Assembly: GCF_024723255.1 (NCBI RefSeq)
Contig: NZ_JANIAC010000004.1
Coordinates: 124,001-188,000 of the forward strand
Reading direction: 5' to 3'
Source of the DNA: Aestuariibaculum sp. M13
GTDB taxonomy: Bacteria; Bacteroidota; Bacteroidia; Flavobacteriales; Flavobacteriaceae
DNA: 64,000 bases
Below are positions 8,773 to 16,929 of this stretch, in pieces (within the stretch, counting starts at the first letter, position 1; each line of letters starts with the position of its first letter). The translations under genes were made by a program, and so were the position numbers. The notes under the pieces are model-generated. The model was not told where the DNA came from, searched no databases, and worked only from the letters and a program-made list of their open reading frames with translations.

Positions 8773-9666
8773 TTACTTTGTAAGGTCTATAAATAAATTT
8801 TCCAGGCTGCTATTTTTTTGATTGAGTTGTAAAATCTTTAATTGGTTGTCGTGAGCAAAGTCAAAAACATGAGAGCGCATATCCTGGGATGTGGCAAATG
8901 TAATTTCGTAAACAAAATCGTGGGTGTTAACAACCTGTTCAACTTTTGGAAGTTTTAGTAGAAAAGCATCTTCAACACGATAATCGAACTCGACTATCAC
9001 CACTTGTTGTTTTTCGTCGCGAAGATCTTTCAATTTTTTATTGGCAACAATTTCACCTTTATTAATAATAATGACCCGGTCGCACATAGCTTCAACTTCC
9101 TGCATAATATGAGTAGAAAGGAAAATAGTTTTTGTTTTACCAATAGTTTTAATCAGGTTTCTAATATCAATTAACTGGTTTGGGTCAAGTCCTGTAGTAG
9201 GTTCATCTAAAATTAAAACATCCGGATCATGTAAAAGAGCATTAGCCAGACCAACGCGCTGACGATATCCTTTAGATAGTTGTCCGATTTTTTTATGCGC
9301 TTCAGGTGTTAAACCTGTAAGTTCTATAACTTCATGAATACGTTGCTTACCTACTTTATATATATTGGCATTAAAAGCTAAATACTCTTTAATATATAAG
9401 TCTAAGTATAGTGGGTTGTGTTCTGGTAAATAACCAACACTTTGTTGTACCTCTTGTTTGTTAAGGTTTACGTCAAATCCGTTTACTTTGGCTAGTCCTT
9501 CGGTAGGGTTTAAGTAAGTCGTTAATATTTTCATCATGGTCGATTTACCCGCACCATTAGGCCCCAGGAAACCAACTACTTCTGGTTTTTCTATTTTAAA
9601 CGATATGTTGTTTAACGCTTTTTGGTTGCCGTAAAGCTTTGTAATACCCGAAACCTCTATAGACAT
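8773..9666 (-). CDS. gldA: Gliding-motility ABC transporter ATP-binding subunit GldA
   Basis: ATP-binding subunit of the GldA-GldF-GldG ABC transporter needed for gliding in Flavobacterium johnsoniae. Walker A is GPNGAGKST, the signature is LSKGYRQRVGLA (LSxGx form), and Walker B is VLILDEPTTGLDP with the H-loop in STHIM. The 297-residue form beginning MSIEVSGITKLYG matches the family start. An ATG 21 bases further upstream (9687) overlaps a perfect TATTTTTG promoter element (9685-9692), so it would lie outside the transcript; I therefore choose 9666. gldF and gldG are not adjacent, as is also the case in F. johnsoniae. A general ABC-2 export role remains possible. Confidence 0.85.
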   Translation of the reverse strand: MSIEVSGITKLYGNQKALNNISFKIEKPEVVGFLGPNGAGKSTMMKILTTYLNPTEGLAKVNGFDVNLNKQEVQQSVGYLPEHNPLYLDLYIKEYLAFNANIYKVGKQRIHEVIELTGLTPEAHKKIGQLSKGYRQRVGLANALLHDPDVLILDEPTTGLDPNQLIDIRNLIKTIGKTKTIFLSTHIMQEVEAMCDRVIIINKGEIVANKKLKDLRDEKQQVVIVEFDYRVEDAFLLKLPKVEQVVNTHDFVYEITFATSQDMRSHVFDFAHDNQLKILQLNQKNSSLENLFIDLTK

Positions 9667-9684
9667 ATTAAGAAAATATTTGTT

Positions 9685-9692
9685 CAAAAATA
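9685..9692 (-). promoter_or_regulatory. -7 promoter element of gldA
   Basis: TATTTTTG on the minus strand is a perfect TAnnTTTG match. Transcription would begin near 9678, about 12 bases before the chosen ATG at 9666. No convincing -33 TTG is seen at the normal distance. The element decides between the two possible gldA starts. Confidence 0.45.
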
Positions 9693-9774
9693 ATGATTAT
9701 CTAACATAAAGTGAGATTTCCTGTAAATTCTTTAAAACTTTTATTTATATCTCAAAAAAAGGTTTTTTAGTATT

Positions 9775-9803
9775 TTGATATTTTAAAATATTATTTACAT
9801 TAG
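9775..9803 (+). promoter_or_regulatory. Candidate promoter of the aromatic leader and pheA operon
   Basis: TTG (9775-9777) is followed after 18 bases by TACATTAG (9796-9803), one mismatch from TAnnTTTG. Transcription would start near 9810, only a few bases before the leader-peptide ATG at 9814. The short distance fits an attenuation leader, but the match is not perfect. Confidence 0.35.
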
Positions 9804-9813
9804 CAATGTAATT

Positions 9814-9888
9814 ATGAGAACAACAGGATATTATACATACATTAACTTTTGGTTTTATTTCTTTTTTAGTAAAAGGAACGAGGCATAG
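9814..9888 (+). CDS. Aromatic leader peptide of the pheA operon (24 aa)
   Basis: A 24-codon reading frame from ATG 9814 to TAG 9886-9888. After MRTTG, residues 6-18 read YYTYINFWFYFFF: four Tyr, five Phe and one Trp in thirteen codons, followed by SKRNEA. It lies directly upstream of a Phe/Tyr biosynthesis operon and is followed by an intrinsic terminator. This is the architecture of ribosome-mediated attenuation: starvation for charged Phe- or Tyr-tRNA would stall the ribosome in the aromatic run and change the folding of the RNA downstream. It is too short for standard gene calling. Composition and context make coincidence very unlikely. Confidence 0.8.
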   Translation: MRTTGYYTYINFWFYFFFSKRNEA

Positions 9889-9927
9889 TATGTATAATTT
9901 ATAAAATAAATTTAGATATAAGTCTCG
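9879..9927 (+). promoter_or_regulatory. Candidate antiterminator stem of the pheA leader
   Basis: A hairpin that would compete with the terminator: aatttat (9896-9902) pairs with ataaatt (9906-9912) around an AAA loop. Further out, partial pairing continues, and cgag (9879-9882, in the last leader codons) can pair with ctcg (9924-9927). This uses the left arm of the terminator, so the two structures exclude each other. A ribosome stalled in the aromatic run (codons 6-18, up to base 9867) would leave all of this segment free. One that reaches the stop at 9888 would cover the cgag strand. Confidence 0.5.
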
Positions 9928-9948
9928 GTGAAAATCGGGACTTTTTTT
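9920..9948 (+). terminator. Attenuator (intrinsic terminator) before pheA
   Basis: A 10-bp stem, aagtctcggt (9920-9929) with atcgggactt (9934-9943), two G-U pairs and a GAAA tetraloop, followed by a T run from 9942 to 9948. It ends four bases before the pheA ATG at 9953. A strong terminator immediately in front of an operon, behind a leader peptide, is the hallmark of transcription attenuation. The hairpin would also hide the pheA translation start region when formed. Confidence 0.8.
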
Positions 9949-9952
9949 ATAC

Positions 9953-10780
9953 ATGATAAATACAGTTGCAATACAAGGTGTGCTTGGTTCTTTTCATCAT
10001 ATTGTGTCACAACAATTTTTTGAAAAACCAGTTGAAGTGATTGAATGTTTAACATTCGATCAGGTAGTAGATTCTCTAATTACAAGAGAATGCGATGCCG
10101 CAATTATGGCTTTAGAAAATTCTATAGCCGGTTCTATTATCCCAAACTATGCGTTAATAGACAAGTTTGGGTTACACATCGTAGGAGAACATTATTTAGA
10201 TATTCAGCACAATTTACTGGCTTTGCCGGGGCAGAATATCAAGGAAATTAAAGAAGTGTATTCGCACCCTATGGCCTTATTGCAGTGTAAGGAGTTTTTT
10301 AAACTTCACCCACATATTAAACTGGTTGAAGATAAAGATACTGCTGAGGTTGCGCAACGTATTCAAAAGCACCAGTTAAAAGGTGTTGCAGCTATTGCTA
10401 GCGTTATGGCGGCTGAATTGTTTGAGTTAGATATCTTGGCGAAAAGTATTCAAACCATTCAACATAATGAAACACGTTTCGTAATTGTAAAACGAAATAA
10501 TTCGGAAGTTGATGAAGCTAACATTAGTAAAGCTTCGGTAAAGTTTGAAGCCGATCATAAACGCGGAAGTCTGGCAGCAATATTAAATGTAATGAGCGAT
10601 TGTAAGTTGAATTTAACAAAAATTCAATCCTTGCCAATTGTTGAAACACCATGGAAATATGCTTTCTTCGTAGATGTTACATTTGACACTTATGAAGATT
10701 TTAAAAAGGCAAAGTCTCTGATGGATATTATGGCACATAATTTTAAAGTGCTTGGGGAATATAAAAAAGGAAAAGTATGA
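9953..10780 (+). CDS. pheA: Prephenate dehydratase
   Basis: Converts prephenate to phenylpyruvate, the committed step to phenylalanine. The 275-residue protein has the catalytic lobes (GVLGSFHHIVSQQFF; ALENSIAGSIIPNY; VYSHPMALLQC; and the conserved ETRFVIV at about 178-184) and a C-terminal ACT domain from about residue 198 (KRGSLAAILNVMSDCKLNLTKIQSLP). The ACT segment that binds Phe in relatives, IESRP, reads IQSLP here, so feedback inhibition may be altered. It is a monofunctional enzyme; the chorismate mutase is fused to DAHP synthase three genes on. The last 4 bases overlap the next gene (ATGA). Control is probably by the upstream attenuator. Confidence 0.95.
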   Translation: MINTVAIQGVLGSFHHIVSQQFFEKPVEVIECLTFDQVVDSLITRECDAAIMALENSIAGSIIPNYALIDKFGLHIVGEHYLDIQHNLLALPGQNIKEIKEVYSHPMALLQCKEFFKLHPHIKLVEDKDTAEVAQRIQKHQLKGVAAIASVMAAELFELDILAKSIQTIQHNETRFVIVKRNNSEVDEANISKASVKFEADHKRGSLAAILNVMSDCKLNLTKIQSLPIVETPWKYAFFVDVTFDTYEDFKKAKSLMDIMAHNFKVLGEYKKGKV

Positions 10781-11922
10781 TTGAAGTAGCTAACAGACTG
10801 CAAACGGTAGAAGAATACTACTTCTCAAAAAAATTAAGAGAAGTTAGCGCACTTATTGCAAGTGGAAAACCAATAATTAATTTAGGTATTGGAAGTCCGG
10901 ATTTACAACCACCGCAAAAGGTAATTGAAGCATTGGTTGAAGGATTTTCAAGTCCTGTTGCACACAAGTATCAGAGTTATCAGGGATTACCTGAATTAAG
11001 AGAAGCTATTTGTGGTTTTTATAAAAATCATTTTTCAGTAAGCTTAAGTCCGTTAACCGAAGTATTACCGTTAATGGGAAGTAAGGAGGGCATCATGCAT
11101 ATCTCTATGGCTTATTTAAATGAAGGAGATGCGGCGTTAATTCCAAACCCAGGATACCCAACGTACCAGTCGGTAACCAAATTAGTAGGTGCAGAACCTG
11201 TTTTTTATGAGTTGGATGCAGCCAATAACTGGCAACCTGATTTTGAAGCTTTAGAGAAGCAAGATTTAAGTAAAGTAAAAATTATGTGGGTTAATTATCC
11301 ACATATGCCAACGGGAGCCGTGCCAAGTGCTTCGGTTTATAAAGATTTGGTAGCTTTCGGTAAAAAACACAATATTTTAATTGTTAACGATAATCCGTAT
11401 ACCTTCATCTTAAACGACGATCCAAAAAGTATTTTAAGTGTTGAAGGAGCTAAAGAGGTTTGCCTGGAGTTAAACTCTTTAAGTAAAACGTTTAATATGG
11501 CAGGTTGGCGTGTAGGAATGGTTGTTGGTGATGGTAAACACATCAGTAATGTACTTAAGGTTAAGAGTAACATGGATTCAGGTATGTTTTACGGCATTCA
11601 AAAAGGAGCTATTGAGGCTTTAAACTGTTCAAATATGTGGTTTAGTACACTTAATAGTGTGTATAAAAAACGACGCGATTTGGTTTGGCAATTAGCCGAT
11701 GCATTAAAATGTACTTACGATAAAAATGCGGTGGGATTATTTGTTTGGGCGAAATTACCTGAAGGTATAGAGGCAGAGCCATTTATTGATAAAGTGTTAA
11801 AAGAAAATCATTTGTTTATTACTCCGGGAACCATTTTCGGAACAAAAGGAGAAGGATACATCAGGTTTTCTTTATGTGGATCGACAGAAGATTTAGAAGA
11901 AGCCATTGCAAGATTTAAATAA
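10777..11922 (+). CDS. PLP-dependent aminotransferase, class I/II (aromatic)
   Basis: A 381-residue fold-type I aminotransferase. The PLP lysine is in NSLSKTFNMAGWRVGM, the Asn/Asp pair is in IMWVNYPHMPTGA and IVNDNPYTF, and the C-terminal substrate Arg is in GYIRFSLCGS. The start overlaps pheA by 4 bases, which suggests translational coupling. Lying between prephenate dehydratase and prephenate dehydrogenase, it most likely transaminates phenylpyruvate and 4-hydroxyphenylpyruvate to phenylalanine and tyrosine. The family also contains aspartate and LL-diaminopimelate aminotransferases, so the substrate is an inference from context. Confidence 0.9.
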   Translation: MIEVANRLQTVEEYYFSKKLREVSALIASGKPIINLGIGSPDLQPPQKVIEALVEGFSSPVAHKYQSYQGLPELREAICGFYKNHFSVSLSPLTEVLPLMGSKEGIMHISMAYLNEGDAALIPNPGYPTYQSVTKLVGAEPVFYELDAANNWQPDFEALEKQDLSKVKIMWVNYPHMPTGAVPSASVYKDLVAFGKKHNILIVNDNPYTFILNDDPKSILSVEGAKEVCLELNSLSKTFNMAGWRVGMVVGDGKHISNVLKVKSNMDSGMFYGIQKGAIEALNCSNMWFSTLNSVYKKRRDLVWQLADALKCTYDKNAVGLFVWAKLPEGIEAEPFIDKVLKENHLFITPGTIFGTKGEGYIRFSLCGSTEDLEEAIARFK

Positions 11923-11925
11923 AAG

Positions 11926-12777
11926 ATGAACAATATATTCGTAATAGGTGTAGGTTTAATTGGAGGTAGTCTGGCTATCGATATTAAAAAGAATAATCCA
12001 AATGCGGTTATTCACGGTATTGGTAGAAATGATAATACCTTAGATGAAGCCTTAGCACTTAAACTCATAGATAAAAAAGCGACTTTAGAGGATTTAAATC
12101 AAGCCGATTTGGTTATCGTATCTATACCTGTAGATGCGACGGTAAAAATATTGCCAACGGTACTTGATAACATTTCAGACACAGGTCTTGTAGTTGATGT
12201 AGGCTCGACGAAATTAGATATCTGTAAAGTTGTTGAAAACCATCCAAAGCGACGCAATTTTTTAGCGATGCATCCTATTGCAGGAACCGAGTATTCGGGG
12301 CCAAGCGCAGCTATTGAAGGACTTTTTGTTGGTAAAACAAATATTGTTTGTGAAGTTGAAAAAACAACGTTCAAACTTCAGGAGAAAGCTTTAAAGTTAT
12401 TTACTGATATCGGGATGCGTATTCGTTATATGAATCCTGAAGCCCACGATAAGCACATTGCTTACGTGTCGCATTTGTCACACATTAGTTCATTCATGTT
12501 AGGAAAAACGGTTATTGAAAAGGAAAAAAATGAACGCGATATTTTCGATATGGCAGGCAGTGGATTCGCTTCAACGGTGCGTCTGGCAAAAAGTTCACCA
12601 GAAATGTGGACACCTATTTTTAAGCAAAATAAAGACAATGTTATTGAAACATTAGAAGAATACATAAATAATCTCACGCATTTTAAAGACCTGATGAAAG
12701 GTGACGATTTCGAGGCTATTTTTAATGAAATGAAACAAACCAATCATATAAAAGAAATACTTAACGGTATTAATTAA
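11926..12777 (+). CDS. tyrA: Prephenate dehydrogenase
   Basis: Oxidatively decarboxylates prephenate to 4-hydroxyphenylpyruvate, the tyrosine branch. The 283-residue protein starts with a Rossmann motif (GVGLIGGSLAIDIKK), followed by DVGSTK and the catalytic-His region MHPIAGTEYSGP, then HIAYVSHLSH and the helical dimer domain. There is no ACT domain and no fused chorismate mutase. It starts 3 bases after the aminotransferase gene and belongs to the same operon. Confidence 0.95.
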   Translation: MNNIFVIGVGLIGGSLAIDIKKNNPNAVIHGIGRNDNTLDEALALKLIDKKATLEDLNQADLVIVSIPVDATVKILPTVLDNISDTGLVVDVGSTKLDICKVVENHPKRRNFLAMHPIAGTEYSGPSAAIEGLFVGKTNIVCEVEKTTFKLQEKALKLFTDIGMRIRYMNPEAHDKHIAYVSHLSHISSFMLGKTVIEKEKNERDIFDMAGSGFASTVRLAKSSPEMWTPIFKQNKDNVIETLEEYINNLTHFKDLMKGDDFEAIFNEMKQTNHIKEILNGIN

Positions 12778-12866
12778 CTAAGACGAATTAAGAATAATAT
12801 TAGTAAAGTAAATTGAACCCATGTGAGCCATCACATCTAGTAGATTTTTAGGTAAATTAAACAAAA
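12778..12866. other. Gap inside the aromatic operon with a small hairpin
   Basis: An 89-base gap between tyrA and the DAHP synthase gene. It contains atgtga-gcca-tcacat (12821-12836), a 6-bp stem without a T run. There is no reading frame of note and no clear -7 promoter element. The DAHP synthase gene is therefore likely still read from the upstream promoter, but a second promoter cannot be excluded. Confidence 0.35.
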
Positions 12867-13949
12867 ATGGAAAACAAAAAAGAAATGAGAACCTGGTTAG
12901 ATGATTTACAATTAAGTCATCCGTTAGTAATTGCAGGGCCATGTAGTGCTGAAACAGAAGAGCAAGTATTGAAAATAGCTCATGAGCTAAAAGATACTGA
13001 TGTGAGTTATTTTAGAGCAGGTATTTGGAAACCAAGAACACGTCCAGGTATGTTTGAAGGAGTAGGAGCTTTAGGTTTAAAATGGTTGCAAAAAGTGAAA
13101 GAAGAAACCGGTATGAAAGTATGTACCGAAGTTGCTAACGCTGCCCATGTAAAATTAGCTTTAGAGCACGATATCGATTTACTATGGATTGGTGCTCGTT
13201 CTACGGTAAGTCCATTTATTATGCAGGAAATTGCCGATGCCTTAGAAGGAACAGATAAACCGGTATTGGTTAAAAATCCAGTAAATCCAGATTTAGCCTT
13301 ATGGTTAGGAGGTATAGAGCGTATTTATAATGCAGGTGTTAAAAATATTGGAGCTATTCACCGTGGATTCTCGACTTACGAAAAAACAAAGTACAGAAAC
13401 AACCCGGAATGGCAATTGGCTATCGATTTCCAAAACAAATATCCGGATATTCCATTAATTAACGATCCGTCTCACATTACTGGAAAACGTGATATGATTT
13501 TTGATGTATCTCAATCGGCATTAGATTTAAATTTCGATGGATTAATGATTGAAACACATTACGATCCGGAAAATGCGTGGAGTGATGCAGCACAACAGGT
13601 AACACCAAAAACCTTAGTGCAGATTATGAAAGATTTAAAAATTAGAAAAGAGAGCGATTCTGAAGCGGAATACAATAAATCTCTTGATAATTTAAGAGCG
13701 CAAATTGATGTAATTGATAATCAAATTATCGAATTACTTGGAAAGCGTATGAAAACAGCAGATGGCATTGGAGCACTTAAAAAGCAAAAGAATGTTGCCG
13801 TGTTACAATCTAAGCGTTGGAATGAAATTTTAGGGAAAATGGTATTGGAAGGAGAAGCTCACGGATTAAGTGAAGAGTTTGTTCTTAAAATGTTTAAAGC
13901 GATTCACCAGGAATCGATTAATCACCAGGAAAAAATCCTTAACGGATAA
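12867..13949 (+). CDS. Bifunctional DAHP synthase / chorismate mutase
   Basis: A fusion of 360 residues. Residues 1 to about 255 are a KDO8P-synthase-type DAHP synthase, first step of the shikimate pathway (VIAGPCSAET; RAGIWKPRTRPGMFEG; PVLVKNPVNPDLALW; GAIHRGFS; NDPSHITGKRD; IETHYDPENAWSDAAQQ). Residues from about 270 to the end are an AroQ-class chorismate mutase (NLRAQIDVIDNQIIELLGKRM; then AHGLSEEFVLKMFKAIHQESI). It therefore supplies both entry into the pathway and prephenate for the two preceding enzymes. A strong terminator follows, which ends the operon. Confidence 0.95.
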   Translation: MENKKEMRTWLDDLQLSHPLVIAGPCSAETEEQVLKIAHELKDTDVSYFRAGIWKPRTRPGMFEGVGALGLKWLQKVKEETGMKVCTEVANAAHVKLALEHDIDLLWIGARSTVSPFIMQEIADALEGTDKPVLVKNPVNPDLALWLGGIERIYNAGVKNIGAIHRGFSTYEKTKYRNNPEWQLAIDFQNKYPDIPLINDPSHITGKRDMIFDVSQSALDLNFDGLMIETHYDPENAWSDAAQQVTPKTLVQIMKDLKIRKESDSEAEYNKSLDNLRAQIDVIDNQIIELLGKRMKTADGIGALKKQKNVAVLQSKRWNEILGKMVLEGEAHGLSEEFVLKMFKAIHQESINHQEKILNG

Positions 13950-13952
13950 AAC

Positions 13953-13984
13953 AAAAAAGGCTCGCCAATGGCGAGCCTTTTTTA
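13953..13984. terminator. Bidirectional intrinsic terminator
   Basis: A 10-bp perfect stem aaggctcgcc-aat-ggcgagcctt with A residues on the left and T residues on the right. It lies between the end of the aromatic operon and the opposing DUF4136 gene, and can serve both. Confidence 0.85.
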
Positions 13985-14001
13985 TATTAAATAAATAGAG
14001 G

Positions 14002-14673
14002 CTACTTATTAAAACTTTTTACAATGGCTTTTACGTATTGCTTAGAAGCTGATGAAAGATCTGATGGATCTTCAATTTTTGAAGTGACAACACCAATGAG
14101 TTGTTTGTCTTCTGGTTCATCTAAATTATAAATTACCGTTTCTAAAATGTAGTTTTTAGAAGTGTATGTGGTTGAGGTTTCCGGAACATAATTCCCTAAA
14201 GTCGAGTATGCCATGGGATGGTAGTAATACCCATAAAACCCATGATAATATCTTGGGTAATAGCCATAGTAGGTACTCCCCGCATAGTAACCACCATCGG
14301 TTACGGTTTTAGTTAATTCTTGAGTGTCTTTAACAATGGTTAAAATGACTCCTTCATAACCATTAGCTTCGATAATGGATTTAATTTTCTTTTCATCTTC
14401 CTGAGTAATCTTTTTATCAGGATTAAATTCAGGAGACTTATTAAAACTTGGGGTAGCTTTAATGCCTCGTTTTTCCAGTTCTTCAACAATGCTATTCTCG
14501 AAGGTTATTCGAGCTGTTGTGTTGTCTGTACGAGCAATAACTAATATGTTTTTCTCTTTAACAGAATTGATATTGTCGCCTTTCCAGGAATTTAATACGT
14601 CTACACTAGAGCATGACATCGCTGATATTAATAGTAAGGTGATGCAAGTAAACTTTAAAAAGTGCTTTTTCAT
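14002..14673 (-). CDS. DUF4136-like lipoprotein
   Basis: A 223-residue predicted lipoprotein: MKKHFLKFTCITLLLISAMSC gives a lipobox with Cys21. The body resembles DUF4136 proteins, with an early SWKGDN segment, a beta/alpha core (NILVIARTDNTTARITFENSIVEELEKRG at about 43-71) and a very Tyr/Gly-rich middle (about residues 125-155, GGYYAGSTYYGYYPRYYHG) that is probably disordered or surface exposed. Function is unknown in the family; the envelope location is inferred from the lipobox. Confidence 0.7.
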   Translation of the reverse strand: MKKHFLKFTCITLLLISAMSCSSVDVLNSWKGDNINSVKEKNILVIARTDNTTARITFENSIVEELEKRGIKATPSFNKSPEFNPDKKITQEDEKKIKSIIEANGYEGVILTIVKDTQELTKTVTDGGYYAGSTYYGYYPRYYHGFYGYYYHPMAYSTLGNYVPETSTTYTSKNYILETVIYNLDEPEDKQLIGVVTSKIEDPSDLSSASKQYVKAIVKSFNK

Positions 14674-14734
14674 AGGTTGTTAATTTAATTTTAAAAGGAA
14701 CAAATTATTAGTTAACTCCTTAAATATAATAGAT

Positions 14735-15184
14735 TTATTTATTTCTTTTAAAAATGTAGCGCGTTATAAAAATACCTTGTCCATCGTCTTTGCCACTATC
14801 ACTTTCAACGGCACTAGTAACAAAAGCCAGTTCCCAGCCTTCTTGAACCATAGTGTTTATTTTGGAACTTAAAACGGCATCGTTAGCTGCAATATTTTGA
14901 AAACGAATGCCTCCTATGTTGTAAAAGTTTAAAAGTTTGGTTTCTTCAAAATCTTTCACGCGAATATCCCCTCGGTCCGATTTGTTTCTGGTATTATCAT
15001 CTTCGGTTTGTTCAGTTGTAAAATCTTTATAGTTTTTTTCTTCAACAGAAGAAATTAATCGAGAACGCCCTAATCCATTGGGAACAATCGATTCTACCGA
15101 GGTAATAACTTTATATTCAATTTGAGCTTGAGCCTCATTAAAAAATAGAACTCCTAAAAGAAAGACAAATAAAATACGTTTCAT
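14735..15184 (-). CDS. Exported hypothetical protein with DUF4177-like end
   Basis: A 149-residue protein with a Sec signal peptide (MKRILFVFLLGVLFFNEAQAQ, cleavage after AQA). The C-terminal half has a segment like DUF4177 proteins: SSKINTMVQEGWELAFVTSA, then FITRYIFKR. The middle is rich in charged residues. It is probably periplasmic. It lies 61 bases upstream of the DUF4136 gene in the same direction, so they may be co-transcribed. No function can be named. Confidence 0.65.
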   Translation of the reverse strand: MKRILFVFLLGVLFFNEAQAQIEYKVITSVESIVPNGLGRSRLISSVEEKNYKDFTTEQTEDDNTRNKSDRGDIRVKDFEETKLLNFYNIGGIRFQNIAANDAVLSSKINTMVQEGWELAFVTSAVESDSGKDDGQGIFITRYIFKRNK

Positions 15185-15256
15185 AATAGTTAGGTGTATT
15201 GGTGTTAAACGGTTAAATATAAATATATTCTTACTGAGAAAATAATTTTTTTAGAG

Positions 15257-15264
15257 TACTTTTG
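15257..15264 (+). promoter_or_regulatory. -7 promoter element of rsgA
   Basis: TACTTTTG is a perfect TAnnTTTG match, ending 8 bases before the rsgA ATG. A start site at the usual distance would leave a leader of only a few bases, so the rsgA message is probably almost leaderless. The rlmN gene shows exactly the same arrangement. Confidence 0.5.
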
Positions 15265-15272
15265 AAGCCGAT

Positions 15273-16223
15273 ATGACAGGACTCGTTTATAAATCTACAG
15301 GAAGCTGGTACACCGTTAAAACACAATTAGGTGAAACTTACGATTGCCGTATAAAAGGTAAATTCCGTATTAAGGGAATTAAAAGTACAAACCCGATTGC
15401 TGTGGGCGATTATGTAGATTTCGAACTGGAGACAAAAAATAATCAGGTTTCCGGAGTAATTCATAAAATTCACGATCGTAAAAACTATATTGTTCGTAAA
15501 TCGGTGAACCTGTCGAAGCAAACTCATATTATCGCATCAAATATCGATCAGGTATTTTTGATGATTACCATTAATAATCCGCCAACCTTAACTAGTTTTA
15601 TCGATCGGTTTTTAGTAACCGCCGAAGCCTATTCAGTTAAAACGGTTTTGCTTTTCAATAAAATTGATGCTTACGACGAAGAAACTTTAGATGAAGTTAG
15701 ATATTTGGCTCATGTATACCGAAAAATAGGTTACGAATGCATTGGCGTTTCGGCAAAGTCTGGAAAAAATGTAGATAAGGTAAAAGCCTTAATGCAAGAT
15801 AAAATAAGCATGTTTTCAGGACATTCGGGAGTTGGGAAATCAACTTTGGTAAATGCTATTGAGCCGGGATTGAATATAAAAACTAAAGAAATATCAGCAC
15901 TCCACAGTCAGGGGCAGCATACCACTACGTTTGCTGAAATGTTCGATTTAAGTTTTGGAGGACAAATTATCGATACACCAGGAATTAAAGGTTTCGGAGT
16001 AGTTGATATGGAAAAGGAAGAAGTAGGTGATTATTTTCCGGAGATCTTTGCTTTAAAACAAGACTGTAAGTTTAATAACTGTTTACATATTAAGGAGCCA
16101 AAATGTGCCGTAAAGGAAGCTTTAGATAACGATGAAATAGCCTTTTCCCGTTACCGTAGTTACTTGCAAATTATTGAAGGAGACGAGGAACACTACCGAA
16201 CTGATAACTGGGAAAAAGAATAA
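15273..16223 (+). CDS. rsgA: Ribosome small-subunit GTPase RsgA
   Basis: A circularly permuted GTPase that helps mature the 30S subunit. The 316-residue protein has an N-terminal OB fold (to about residue 70), then the permuted G motifs: G4 (LLFNKID), G5 (VSAKSG), G1 (GHSGVGKST) and G3 (DTPGIKGFG). It ends with the zinc domain CKFNNCLHIKEPKC, in which three Cys and one His bind zinc. dtd follows 3 bases later and is probably co-transcribed. Confidence 0.96.
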   Translation: MTGLVYKSTGSWYTVKTQLGETYDCRIKGKFRIKGIKSTNPIAVGDYVDFELETKNNQVSGVIHKIHDRKNYIVRKSVNLSKQTHIIASNIDQVFLMITINNPPTLTSFIDRFLVTAEAYSVKTVLLFNKIDAYDEETLDEVRYLAHVYRKIGYECIGVSAKSGKNVDKVKALMQDKISMFSGHSGVGKSTLVNAIEPGLNIKTKEISALHSQGQHTTTFAEMFDLSFGGQIIDTPGIKGFGVVDMEKEEVGDYFPEIFALKQDCKFNNCLHIKEPKCAVKEALDNDEIAFSRYRSYLQIIEGDEEHYRTDNWEKE

Positions 16224-16226
16224 AAT

Positions 16227-16679
16227 ATGAAGGTAGTTATTCAGCGTGTTACTAAAGCAAGTGTAACAATAGAAGGTGAAAAAGTAGCGTCGATTTCAAA
16301 TGGTGTTTTGGTTTTATTAGGAATTGTCAACGAAGACACTCAGGAAGATATTAATTGGTTGTCTAATAAAATAGTAAACCTTCGCATCTTTGAAGACGAC
16401 AATCAGGTGATGAATAAATCATTAATTGATGTTAATGGCGATGTTATTGTAGTAAGTCAGTTTACACTTCATGCTGCAACAAAAAAAGGAAATCGACCGA
16501 GTTATATAAAGGCGGCAAAACCCGATATAGCGATTCCGCTTTACGAAGCCTTTGTGAAACAAATAGAAACCGATTTAGGTAAAAAAATACAAACCGGAGA
16601 ATTTGGTGCCGATATGAAAGTCGAACTTCTTAACGACGGACCGGTAACCATTATTATAGATTCAAAAAATAAAGAATAA
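16227..16679 (+). CDS. dtd: D-aminoacyl-tRNA deacylase
   Basis: Hydrolyses D-amino acids, and glycine mischarged on tRNA-Ala, from tRNA. The 150-residue protein shows the family start MKVVIQRVTKASVTIEGE, the active-site segment VSQFTLHA, and the cross-subunit Gly-cis-Pro motif in NDGPVTI. It lies 3 bases after rsgA; both act in translation. Confidence 0.97.
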   Translation: MKVVIQRVTKASVTIEGEKVASISNGVLVLLGIVNEDTQEDINWLSNKIVNLRIFEDDNQVMNKSLIDVNGDVIVVSQFTLHAATKKGNRPSYIKAAKPDIAIPLYEAFVKQIETDLGKKIQTGEFGADMKVELLNDGPVTIIIDSKNKE

Positions 16680-16929
16680 TCTTTTCTTAATTTTTTTTTT
16701 CGTTTTAATTCCTTGATTTTACTGAGGATGATATACAAGTTCTCGTGAATTTATAATTCGTTTGTATGAATTGGATTAGGATTTTTGCATACTTTTTTTA
16801 TTTTTGAAAGTAAGAATTATAATTAACCCTAGCCTTAGCTAATTCTCTCAACCTAATTAATTCTTAAACTATCCTCTTAACAGAGGATTAATAATAAATA
16901 ATTAATTGAGAAATTATAAACTAAGGTTT

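Noticed and set aside
9745-9954. A 69-codon frame on the minus strand before pheA
   Set aside because: It runs opposite to the leader peptide and terminator, its protein has no recognisable pattern, and the plus-strand leader explains the region better.
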